This document shows positions 11,875-22,737 of a DNA stretch of 64,000 bases, piece after piece; within the stretch, counting starts at the first letter, position 1, and each line of letters opens with the position of its first letter. The notes beneath the pieces were generated by a model. The model did not search any database. It was not told the DNA's origin and saw only the letters and a program-made list of their open reading frames with translations. The stretch comes from Climacium dendroides. Lineage: Eukaryota; Streptophyta; Bryopsida; Hypnales; Climaciaceae. The translations under genes were made by a program, and so were the position numbers. The DNA lies in contig OX467090.1 of assembly GCA_950106755.1 (NCBI GenBank), positions 13,639,489 to 13,703,488 of the forward strand, written 5' to 3'.

Positions 11875-13107
11875 TTACATCAAATTGCAACACTCAATAA
11901 AAGATACGTCTTTGTTTACAGGATATTTAATGAATTCAATTATTTTCATAAAGTCAGGTCTTTTTTTGGGATTCGAATGCCAACATCTCCTCAACAAAGT
12001 CTTGATCCAAGGCTTAGTCTTCTTGGGCAACAAAGGCCTATCCCCTTGAAGAACCACATCGTAGTCGTTTGTCATGACACCCTCAAAAGGAAGCTTACCA
12101 GTGATCATTTCATAGCAAGTCATGGCAAAGCTGTAAACATCCGCTTCTTTGGTGAATAAATTAGGTGTGAGATTGCGATCTTTCACACCTTGCAATATTT
12201 CCGGAGCTCTCCAAAACGCAGTCCCCACCACTCCCACCGAGCACTCGTAGTCTGCTACTAGACAAGTATACGAACCACGACTGAGATAAGTAGACGAACC
12301 TTGCTTGAGTGAAACGAGATCGTCGAACCATTGCTCTCGTACTGGAGTTCGTATTGGCTGTATGAGTACATTCGAAGCTTTGAGATCCCTGTGGACAATG
12401 TTGTCCTCGTGCAAGCCATTCATCCCGAGTGCAATATAATACATGTTCAGTTTAAGTTCCCAATCAGAGAAAGGAGCACGAAATTGGTGGTTGTTGCGCT
12501 CCATTCTCTGGTCAATGAGCTTCCGCAAGTCCCCTGTACATCGACGCATCTGGAATGCAAACCTCCCGTTCATCACCACCGTGCCAGTGACGACCGGAGA
12601 ACATCCCATCCAAGGATTGTACTCGTTATGACAATTGTTGAGCATTCCTACAGGCCATTGCTTTTGAAGGTCCAGCACCGATGAGCCCTCCTTGAACACC
12701 TTCAACACGTACTTGTACGAAGCTCCCCTATACTACGCTTCGAAGATTTCCGCTTGACCTCCCTCGGCAATCTTTTGGCCCAGCACTAAAGAATGAAAAC
12801 TTTGGCGAAAGAAATGGCCCGTTTGCGGAAACTGTCTCCGCAGACTCAGCACAATCTCTTCGTTAGTCAGATGAGCTTTCTCCTTCTCTCCGCTACTGGA
12901 GTCCTCTACCACACTCGAAGGTTGCTGGAGCTCACTCCAATGGTCTTTCGAAGCGGCGATCTCAAAATCGAGGACTGTTTCATAGTCAGATTTGCTTTGT
13001 ACCAGTCCCTCAATGCGTGTGGAATGATACACAGATGAGGAGGAGGGGGATGCAAACCAATTGCAGGATGTGTTACCTATTTCGACAACCTTGTGGTTTC
13101 CTGCCAT
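11875..13107 (-). pseudogene. Kinase K2: family kinase interrupted by one in-frame TAG
   Basis: A diverged member of the K family, 411 codons from ATG (MAGNHK) to TAA. A single TAG at 12,735-12,733 lies after IFEA, exactly where sister genes have CAG or CAA (Gln). The frame is otherwise open on both sides. The catalytic motifs survive: VLKVFKEG, HRDLKASN, VADYECS, RAPE, EADVYSF and CWHSNPKKRPDF. It differs from the others in a longer insert between catalytic loop and DYE, a shorter stretch after RAPEILQ (NLTPNLFTKEADVYSF), and a different loop after the alphaC region. It ends in ECCNLM, also a valid CaaX. It is probably a recent pseudogene. Stop readthrough or an allelic difference cannot be excluded. 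Confidence 0.8.
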
Positions 13108-14145
13108 CGGGACTTCGCCAACTGCTGGGTTTTCACAACTCAAACAGCACCTCTGAACACGACCAAGTTTTTACAGCAAATGGTTGCAGAAGTGGGTTTA
13201 TTTCCAAGGGTGAAAATAAAATCTTGTTGTTGCGCGTGCACAGAGATCGATCGAAATCCAAATCCAAATCCAAACCAAAACCTACCGATGAGAGCGGCGT
13301 GAGTGCCCGTCTTGCAAGCAATCTCTCCAGAAACCCCAAACCTCAGCCTACCAAGAGAGACCTCAATAATTGCAAGGATCGTCCACACGCATCGCCCCCG
13401 CCGAAGGCGACAAGAGCTTCAACGGCTCAACAAGTGACTCGCAGAGGCGTCACAACTCACAAAGCTCTTCTAAACCAGACAAAGAACCAAATGTGCGCTA
13501 GAGCAAACTGAAGCAAGAGTGCCAAACAAGGCTGACACAAACCAGGAGAAATCGAAAACGACTAAGCTTGGTGAAGGCCTGGTTCGTCTCTCCGACACCA
13601 CAGTGAGCGGCCTTGTTATCCACAGAGCAGATGCGCACGAAAATCAACGCAGTGTTTTGTTTTTTCTTATCATCTTGGAGAAGGAATTTTTAATTTAGTC
13701 GGGTTTTTTTGTTTCAGTTCTCATGCGAATGATGCTTGGTGATGTCCATATCTTTTCTTTTCTTTTTCCAGAATAAACCAGCAAGCCCATGAGCCCATTG
13801 CCTAGAAAAGGAGTGGAATTACAACCCCAAATTGGAGAGGGAGAGGACCCGGAAAGACTCAGAAAACCAGAATCTCCAACTAAGTATCCCATTGACAGGA
13901 TGCTGGTTGCACCCTCAACGCGTCCCGAGAACAAGTCTCTGCAAGTTGGGCCCATTCAGAGCCAACTTGGTGGCAGAGTTTGCGTGTCCAGGGAAGGGAC
14001 TATCTCCACAATTTCTGCCACGCACCTTCTAGAACATTAAAAAAGTGAGATTGACTCAATATTGAAAAATGAGATCAACTCAATACTCCATAACATTGTT
14101 AACCCTCCAATGTTGAGGATTGCATCTAATGGATGACAGAGGATG
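13108..14145 (-). promoter_or_regulatory. 5' flank of K2 (distinct type), repeated upstream of K4
   Basis: This differs from the K1/K3/K5 flank beyond the first ~100 bases. It contains a run of AATCCAAATCC-type hexamers (about 13,254-13,280), and the segment from about 13,244 to 14,130 is repeated at 44,688-45,520. I see no protein gene in it: a few open frames of 60-160 codons exist, but their coding sense is not conserved. The region around 13,790-14,030 is GC-richer with plus-strand frame MSPLPRKGVELQPQ, which also appears at 45,198 (MNPLPRKGVNLQPQ) but ends differently. Confidence 0.4.
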
Positions 14146-14840
14146 TCTCTATGTAGGACAAAAGTGTTTGGAATGGAGGCATTTTGGCTACTAGTACTAT
14201 GATTTGTGAGCTTATGACAGGGTTTCGAGATTTGGGTGCTGGATGATCCATGTTGGATTGTATTTTTTTTGAGTCGCAGAACCCACAAGATTTCATCTCC
14301 TTCATCCGCGGTCCGTCTTAGTGTTGCTCGGAATGCATCGTCAGAAACTTCAAAATATATGGTATCGATTTTGAACGAATGTTATGTTTCCACTCACACA
14401 GCTTCATTTCACGCTTCTTGCATTCACGTTCATGAAGTGGTCAAGGAACTCTGGTTTCAATCCGTGCCGAAGGGAAAGGAAGGACCTTGATTTCTGGCGC
14501 CCGTATTTTTACTGTTGTCATCAGCAGTGTACGAATAGCCATGCCCTCGGGCTCACACAACGAGGTGGAGGATTGGATCATTCCATAAGATGAACCGAAG
14601 CACCACTTCATTCCTCACGAGAACAATGCGCAGCAACTAATGATGACTTAGACTTCGAGTTCCAATTTTGAAAAACCTTCTTGATTGCATCTTCATTCAA
14701 CAAAAAGAAAGAAGCACCACTTCCTCCCGTACAAGAGTCGGATCATCCACTTCATAGGTAGAAAGCTCAGAAGTAGCCTCCTGCATCACTCAAACTGATC
14801 TTTGAATAGCAACGGCCAGGTTTCTTCGCACTGGGAGCTT
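14146..14840. repeat. Block C, copy 3
   Basis: A third copy of the C segment, nearly identical to the one at 31,860-32,510. Both are followed by the same GGGCGTTAG-rich element and NOT3 pseudogene, so C, element and pseudogene were duplicated together. Confidence 0.55.
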
Positions 14841-14844
14841 TCAG

Positions 14845-14940
14845 GGCGTTAGGGCGTTAGGGCGGGCGATAGGGCGGGCGTTAACGTGGGAAGGGGGAGC
14901 CCCCCATTAGCGCCCCCTTAGCAACTAACGCCCAAGGTAG
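14845..14940. repeat. GGGCGTTAG-rich foldback element
   Basis: Short GC-rich tract made of GGGCGTTAG and GGGCG repeats (about 14,849-14,882) facing an inverted CTAACGCCC at about 14,927-14,935. It can fold back on itself. It lies where the NOT3 pseudogene loses homology to the rest of the gene. A related tract is at 32,527-32,610. It may be the end of a mobile element or a recombination scar. It is not the plant telomere repeat TTTAGGG. Confidence 0.5.
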
Positions 14941-15058
14941 CTTAGAGCATTCCAATACGCACATTGACCGATATTGAAAAGTGCATCTTAACAACCAAGA
15001 TTGCAAGAAACTCTTCATTGATTCGAACGAATCTAGTTTAGGGATAACGACGCAATAC

Positions 15059-15960
15059 CAGGCGGGTAGGACGACCCTTTCCCTTTTTGACTTGAAGACC
15101 CTCCATCTCTGCTTCAAACGAATCGATTGGAGACTCCAACTCACTAACCTGCCAACACAAATATCCAAACAAAGATACATTACAGCTACGGAAAGACGCC
15201 AAGAACAACAGAAGCTGCGAACAACAAGAGGAGATGACACATTCACTTCAACCTGTCTGAAGGGAAATTCTATCCTTAAACCAATACACACAACCTGGAC
15301 AGAAGAATGTGGCAAAAATTAACAGACCATGTTGTTTCGTCAATCTCGTGAATCTCCTTTGGCTTTATCTCGTGGATCCTGCTAACAATCAAACACATCC
15401 ACCACCAACTTAAGTGTAAGTGTTGAGTTGACTACAGTATCGGATTTCCATAAATTCAACCATGATAACGTCAAACCAGTGTAAATCAGATAACCCCGCT
15501 AAAAATGTATCTCCATCACTGACTTCGTAGAAATATGGCCTACACTTAAACGAAGTAACACATTCGATATCTTCTTACATGCACGGTGCGCGATGGACTT
15601 CAAGGGCACAAAACATGTAAAAGTATAACACAAAGTAGGGACAAACCATTTTCGGTTGCTGGCCCAAGCTTCTTCAGAAAAATCTTTCGTTTAGTCTCTT
15701 TCTCGAACACTTGAAATCGTTGCTCTATCTGCTTTCGAGCCTCAAGGAGAACCTGTAACGCAAAACAAAACAATAGCACTACATTCAACCACATTGTACC
15801 TCAACAATCCAGCATCTAGACATATGTAGCAGTGTTCAAACTTACCATGACAATTCTACCAAACTTTGATTTCGATAGCTCCCCGTTGCCCCAATAGGCG
15901 TGCACAGGTCTTGATGCACAGAATTGTCGACAGAAGAGCGAAGAAGACATGATCGCAGAG
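15059..15960 (-). pseudogene. NOT3: CCR4-NOT subunit 3 (NOT3/NOT5) pseudogene fragment, copy 1
   Basis: NOT3 is a scaffold subunit of the CCR4-NOT deadenylase complex. Internal exons of its N-terminal coiled-coil region are readable with splice signals. The 15,752-15,647 exon starts VLLEARKQIEQ (family: ALxEARKxIEREMERF) after a good CAG acceptor, but a net 11-base loss shifts its frame before LGQQPKM. The 15,378-15,328 exon reads DPRDKAKGDSRD, then TGA in place of the conserved Trp, then RNNM. The 15,148-15,059 exon reads VSELESPIDSFEAEMEGL then QVKKGKGRPTRL. A degraded upstream exon, tentatively the IKTW region, may end at 15,846. Everything 5' and 3' of this piece of the gene is missing, so it is a non-functional fragment. 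Confidence 0.85.
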
Positions 15961-16960
15961 TAATAAATTAGGCCAGTCTATCTTGAAGTACATGAATTAC
16001 TTTAACATCCTTAAAGTTGCACTGAAGCAAGACTGATACGGGAGAAGCCCGAGACGAATCTTTTCTTCGCTCAATACAGAGTTCGTTGCCGACTACCAAC
16101 AATGCTTACATTCAAGTTGGTCTCTGATATCACTATTGTGAAAGGACTTTCAAGGGCATAATCCAAATTCACGGACCTTACTGGAGTCTCGTGCAAATGG
16201 AGTTCCACCATACCACAAACAATTGTCAGAACATGGACACACAGAGCCATTAAACAAAAATGACAAAGAAGCGACGAACAATCGAAGAGCAGATGTTAGC
16301 CGAAATTCAGATATTATATCAGAGTCCAGCTTCACTTTCTTTGAAATTCGGAATGCACGAAATAGTGAAAGACTCAATTCTCTCCTTTGTCCACGTTGCT
16401 GTTACTAGAACAATCTACGCAAACAGGTTACAAGGGGATCTTGGTGCGTTCAAGGAGACTAAGCCATTCGGTGTTCTATGGAACTAACCCTAACTCTGAA
16501 GAACTTCAATGACAGACAAGCAAACTCAACAAACAGTACCAAAAATTGAAAACGAACCACGAACTCACTTGGACTAGCGGCACAGACACGGACGCTGCAA
16601 CGCGCAAACGAACGTAAGAAACCCGACTCTAGGGCCGCGCACAGGAGGGCAATTTTCGGCTGTTCGACGCAAGATACGAGGACCGAAGAGTGCGGGTTCG
16701 CTCAGGGTTGTCCTCACGGTGCAACCCTCGCGTAATGTGAGACCTCAGCCCTCACGAAGGAGTTTTCGAAGGAGTTAAAAAGCTTGCAACTCCAAGTCGT
16801 CTCTCTCCTTCCGCACCGCGCAGATGCAGAGGCTGGGCAGGGACTGAGAGCTTCTGAAGGCAGAGAGCTGGTTTTCTGTGAGAAAACCGGCTCTTCAAGG
16901 GCTGATTCGCAACACAAGTAGTTTCGTGTTATTCCAAGCATTTTTGAATTACTTGTGAAT
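15961..16960. other. GC-richer segment adjoining the NOT3 fragment, no recognised gene
   Basis: Repeated at about 34,260-35,240 with the second NOT3 fragment. It may be the old upstream region (5' exons, leader, promoter) of the minus-strand NOT3 gene or of whatever it fused with, but I could not find the expected NOT3 N-terminus. Open frames on both strands up to about 75 codons are not convincingly conserved. Confidence 0.4.
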
Positions 16961-19900
16961 TTTCAAAGATGCGGGTCATAGGTACCTATTTGTGACTCCA
17001 AAATCCGTCCCCCTGTGACTTATAAAGAAATGTGCAGAAACCAAAGACAATGATTGGCTTTCGCAATTTGAAAAAAAATACTCTTGAATTCATTAACGAA
17101 CCAAATAGTTCTATTCAAGGATCACCTGGCATCCATTCAACACCTACGTATAGGACGCTCTAAAGAAGAGGGTCGGGATTAGAACCACCTACCTTAACTC
17201 CTCAAGCTTAAGCGTCTAGAGTCTTCTCTAGAATTGACGATTCGGGAAAAAATATTATAAAGTACTATTTGGAAGAATATTTCTAATTTATAAAAAATAT
17301 ATGTACTCTAATAACACCAAATTTGACCAATAGATAACACAAGAACTTTATATTGCTTCATGTTGAAGCGGGGTGATAGTTCTCAAGAGACTCCAAAGAT
17401 AAGTTCTTGTGACACCTCAAATGTGAAGGAGTGGAAGGACAGGACTTTGAAGTTTCTTGTGGACATTAATGAAGATAAGTATTGGGAATATAACTACGAA
17501 ACCTTTGCACAAGAAAAGTGGGATGTGTACATCGCTGTAAAGGGCATCATTCGCGTGACTATAACTTGAGGAATGAAAGAGGGCTCTATATATATATATT
17601 GCCTTCCGAAATTGTCCTAAATCATTTTTTAAATAATAGTCCTCAAAACCTTGAAAAGGAGAAAACGTTTGAAACTTTACCCAACATATAAAATGTAAGT
17701 TCCAATAATCAAAAAACTTATCCCACAAAAATACTAAAAGTAAAAAAATAATAATGCTAAAAGAAGCAAAGCAAGAAAATTTGTTCTAAACTCTCAAGCC
17801 TCCTAGCTTAAACAATGCTATAGGTTGAGTTAAAATGTCCCAAATCCTTCGGGATTTTCACCCTCGAAGCAGGTGGGATAATCCATTCTTGCACAAGTGG
17901 CAAGAAAGGGAGCCAAGAGGGACAATATAACTAAAGGCTCAAGGGGGGGGGGGGGGGGCCTTAATAGACAATCAAGTCTACCCTCACCCCCAAGCATATG
18001 CACAAGCCTTCTAAAAGTGCCAAACCCTAACTTTGAAGGTCATCTACCCACTTCTCAACTATTCTTTGATTTTTGTTGCACAACGCTCCATTGACTACTA
18101 TGTGGGGTCCTAGACATTTTACCATCAAGATCACCCGTGCCAATTCAATGCCATGATGGCACTAGGGGTTTTAAATGAAATCAACGCATGTTTGGGGGTT
18201 CCAATTAATTTTGTGCAAATCAAAAAGATGCTTGCCACTTTTGGCCTCATTCTAAATGTGCCATTAGATGGGACTTCTCTATTTGTGGTATTCCTACTAT
18301 AAACTATTAAGGCGATGAAAATGTTTCTTTTGTGTCATTGTGTGAGTCTTAACTAGTAGAAAAGACTCTTTATTCTTACTATCTTTGAGATAAATTTATT
18401 CAATTGCTACTCTCTAATTGTAGGGTAACATGGTGATCTCTTTAAATCAATAAGGACATTCTAAATAGTGAGACCACTTAAATTTTATATATACTAATAA
18501 CAACATTTGTCAAAAATCTTTCCATTGGAAGTATCTCTGGCACTTAATATTGTAGAGTGCAATGACTTCTTCTTACTATTGATTTTTTCAAAAAATCCAT
18601 CATTTTTTGTGAGGATCATGGAGTTTCTAGGGGTCAATAATACAATCTAACTTACATCACAATTACTTTCTAAACATTACATTACAGACACTAACTTAAA
18701 AAATCATTTGTAATCACTCTTCTGTAATGACCCTAACTTGAAGATATTGTATAAACATAACACGAAACATAACATAAGGTAAGCCTACCTATGATAGGCA
18801 CAAGGAGTGATTTGACTTGTATTAAAAAATATCCATGTTGTTGGTGCTTCTTTGGATTCATTCTTCAAGATCATTTGAAATTGTGGAGCATATAGAAAAA
18901 AAAGTTGAAAGAAGTAGAAAATGATTTGGAATTTTTGAATTGTTAAGTATGGAGTTATGGAGTTTAGAAATGCCAATCCCAATTGTTGCGAAGTTGTAAA
19001 ACACAGTCTACATCCTATCATTTTATTTTTTCAAGGAATACTAAAAATTGAGTTTAATAAAGGACTTCAAAATGTATTTTAGAATTAGAAAATCCATAAT
19101 TGTGTGCAAACTGAAACTCCTCATAAGTTTCATGTTGTTCAATAAAATGAAATGATTGAAAGCTTTACAAGTATATATAAGTCTACAAAACCAATTTTAT
19201 ATATGTTGTTTTGGGAGAAAGTGTTTTCTTAAGAATTTTTATGATTTGTGCAATCTCCCATTAAGTAGTGAATTTACATGTCATATGATATATTTTAACT
19301 GTATAGTCAAAAATGATGGAAATAGTCATACTGCAAAAGCTAGTCCTTGAGCACACGTTGTGTGATTTTTTTTTTTTCATAAATTTGTTCATAGTGAGTT
19401 GCCTGAAATTACTATATTATGAAGCTAACACTCTTTGGATCTTAAGGGGCTTAGACTTCCATGACTCTTCAATAGTGAAACAAGGAACATTAACTTCTGA
19501 AAGACTAAGTTTTTTCTGGGCCAAGAAACCATAGTAATTGTCACTACTATAATTGCAAAAAGTAAACAAGATTGAAAACTATTTTTTTAAACATCTAATT
19601 GTAGGATCTTACATCTGAATAGTATGAGAATGTGTGGAAAAAATTTCAAAAATTTTGATTGCACAGATTGCAAGATATTTGCATTTGAAGTGGAAAAAAA
19701 CTAGTTTGTTTAGCACCCTATATGACTACATTATTTGACTTTGAACCTTTTTAACTTAAACTTTTTGCACTACAAATTTTTGAACTTTCAATCTTTATAG
19801 TGAGGGAATGAGCTGGTAGTCGATATGAAAACATTTTATAAGAGAAATTGAATTATCATTCTTAATAAAATTGTTTAAGTAGAAGTAGGTATGGGATAGA

Positions 19901-22737
19901 AGGAAAATCTAAATTATTAATATCTCTAAGATGAAAATGTAAAATACTAATTCCAATGGTGAGATTGTTATAGCAGGAAAATTAAACCATTAGGAAATTA
20001 TTATTTTTAAAATTTTTACACATTGCATTGAGAAATGAATCCTACAAGTTATTTTTTCAAGAAGAAGATCTAATTGCCTAAAAAACAAGATTGTCCATAA
20101 CTTTCTATAAGCAAATGCAAATGGAATTAATCAAAACTTTGAGTCTAGACAAAAACATAATACATGTTTTTCTTTGTTTTTAAATTTCAGTATTTTAAAT
20201 GCTTGTTTACTACACATTGTTCTTTGTTTTGAACTTATTTGAGCTTCTTTGGGCATAACTTTTGCTACTAGTCATTGATTGAAAACAAATTATATCTCCA
20301 CATAGATAATTAATTTCTTTTTTCGTCAAAAAAGGTTTAAAAAAATCAAGACAAAAATTGAGACCATAGGTACCCTAAAGGGCCAAATGGACCTACAGAG
20401 GTTAATGTAATTGCAAATACTCTTAGATAATAAAGAACACACATTGAAAAGACATTTTACAAAATAAAATTTGTAGTGTTTTCTAGGCACCCAATCAATT
20501 AGAATCATTAGAATTCTAGAAGTCGAATATTTTATTGATGTGTGAAATTTTAAGTCGATGATGATGGTATTTTGTTTTTTAAATTAGAAAAAAGTGGAAA
20601 AATATAATTGGAGTATGAATTTCTCGAGTGTGAAAGTTATGGTTCTTCCAAAATATAAAATAATGTAATCCAATTTTTCAATATAAAATAGAACCAAAAC
20701 GTTTACACCATAGGTACAAATGCCACAACATTGGCACAAATATGAAGCTCTATACAACTATTCATCCCCCGATTTTGTGTGCAAAGGGAAGATCATCTAC
20801 AATATTTTGTCTTCTTATGAGTGCTTTTGCATTATTTAAATCCAACAATTCACACGGTGACAAAACAAGATGATTTCCACAGTGACCAACTTGTTGTTCA
20901 AGGGTTAAGAGAACTCCCTTATCTTTTATTGAGTATAGAAAAAAGCATCATATTGAACTACTCTCAAAAAGATATGCTCCTTCAAAGTGTGGTGCCTTGT
21001 ATTTCCATTGGCCCCAATAAAACTGCAACTTGAAATATTTCCAAAATTGTGCAGATAAAAAATTTCAAATGGGTATAGGTGCTCACTATCAATGTTAAAT
21101 TCAAGGTCCTATGGTTACATTTTATCACGTCTCAAGAAAAACAAGAAGAAATCACTCAAGGTCTTGGTAGTTTTGGCCCATTTTGAAAGCACACCCATGC
21201 TTGGGGCAATATAGATACATATATTTAGCTTTTTCAATGAAATTCCACAATTAATGGTTATATTTCCATATAGTTGTAAAGAAGATTGATGTTTAGGAGT
21301 TTGGGAAGCCTAAGTGTAATTTTCTACAATGGCACTCCAGAACATACTAGTCCCTCTATTGTACCTTGGAATTTATAGACAAGCTTCAATGGCACATGCA
21401 AAAGCCAATGGATGGAGTTCTAACCCCAAAGTATCGGAGACTATATTTTCACCAAAAACGCTTTAGAACTACCATTTCTAATAGAAGCACCAACTTTTAG
21501 GGAAAAAATTTTGGACTCGTGTAACCACAGAATTTTGTAGTACACTAGTTTGAGAAAATGTAGAATTTTTTTTAGAAATGTTGATCATGTAGATTGCAAG
21601 ATATTAGTGTTTGGATTGACAAAGTCCTTATTTTGGCCTTGCAAAAACATAAGGCAAGTGCTCTTCATAAGGTCACATTTTGTATGAAAAAAATGTCTAT
21701 GTTGTTGGTGCTTATTTGGATTCATTCTTCAAGCCAAGTTGGTTACAAGCTAGAAAAATGCTTCATAATTTCAGATTATTTGGAATTGTGCCATTTATCG
21801 GAAAAATTAATAAATAGAAGGTGGTAGAGAATGATTCAAAACACTAAATTGTTAATAATTTCATTATAGAATTGAAAAAAGCCAATCCCAATGTTTGTAA
21901 TGTCTTAATAAACAATGTACACCTAATATTTTTATTTTTTAAAAATTATTTAAATTTAAATTTAATAATGGACTTCAAAGTTTATTTTAGAGGTTAGAAT
22001 CCATAATTGTCTGCAAACTAATACTCCTGAAAACTTTCATCTAAGTAATCAAAATGGAATAATTCAAAGCTTTCCACTTATATATAAATATAGAAAAATG
22101 ATTTTTATTTCTTAATAGAGTGATTTTGTCAAAAATAATTTGAATTGCCCGATCTGCCCAAAGATCAATGAGAATTACATATCATGCAATAACTTATTAA
22201 CCATCTAGTCAAAAGTTATAAAAAATATTGGGCCTTAAAGCAATTCCACCCTCCCATGTTATGTAAAAATATCAAAGAAAAGAAACAAAAATTCCATTTG
22301 TAGTGAATTGTCCAAAATTGCTATGTTGCCAAAAAAACATAGTTTGGTCCTTCAAAGGTTAAATAGAGGACTTGGAAATTATTTTAGAATAATAAATCCA
22401 TCACTACTTCCTAACTAAAACTCCCGATAAGATTCATATCATTCATCAAAATGCAAGGATTCAAAACTTTTCAAGTATATATAAGTCCACAAAATCAATT
22501 TCAAATTCTTATGTTTTGAAAAACTGTGTTTTTAAGATTTTTTAAGTTTGCGTAGGCTATATATTAAACTATGAAAATTACATAACATACAATATCTTTT
22601 AATTATGTAGTTAAAAATTATGAAAATAGTCACACTTAGAAGCTACTCTTTGGGCACATGTTGTGTGAAAATTTCAAATTAAATTTTTTTTCTTCATAGT
22701 GAGTCCAAAATCACTATGTTGTCAAAGAATACTCTTT
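16961..22737. repeat. Block D, copy 1: long AT-rich spacer
   Basis: The longest gene-free spacer. Related copies are at about 35,240-40,155 and 46,565-50,364. It is internally repetitive: the stretch at about 19,050-19,500 reappears in diverged form at about 21,960-22,250 and 22,370-22,790. It shares with block A a core around 21,165-21,215 (TTTTGGCCCATTTTGAAAG and following), which served as a recombination point elsewhere. Small open frames such as 20,821-21,033 are shared with the other D copies but shifted by indels. No gene was recognised. Confidence 0.65.
17943..17958 (+). repeat. Homopolymer run of 16 G
   Basis: Sixteen consecutive G inside block D. The matching positions of the other D copies (about 36,240 and 47,210) have a short mixed sequence instead. 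It is either a slippage expansion or an assembly artefact. Confidence 0.9.

Noticed and set aside
14845..14890. TTAGGG-like repeats read as telomere remnant
   Set aside because: The unit is GGGCGTTAG/GGGCG, not the plant TTTAGGG repeat, and it is short and irregular.
14981..15322. Plus-strand frame of 113 codons over the NOT3 fragment
   Set aside because: It lies opposite recognisable NOT3 exons on the minus strand; the plus-strand frame has no family match I know.
16961..22737. Block D as an LTR retrotransposon
   Set aside because: No reverse transcriptase, integrase or gag motif, no paired LTRs, no primer-binding site were seen; similarity between its parts is better explained by nested segmental duplication.
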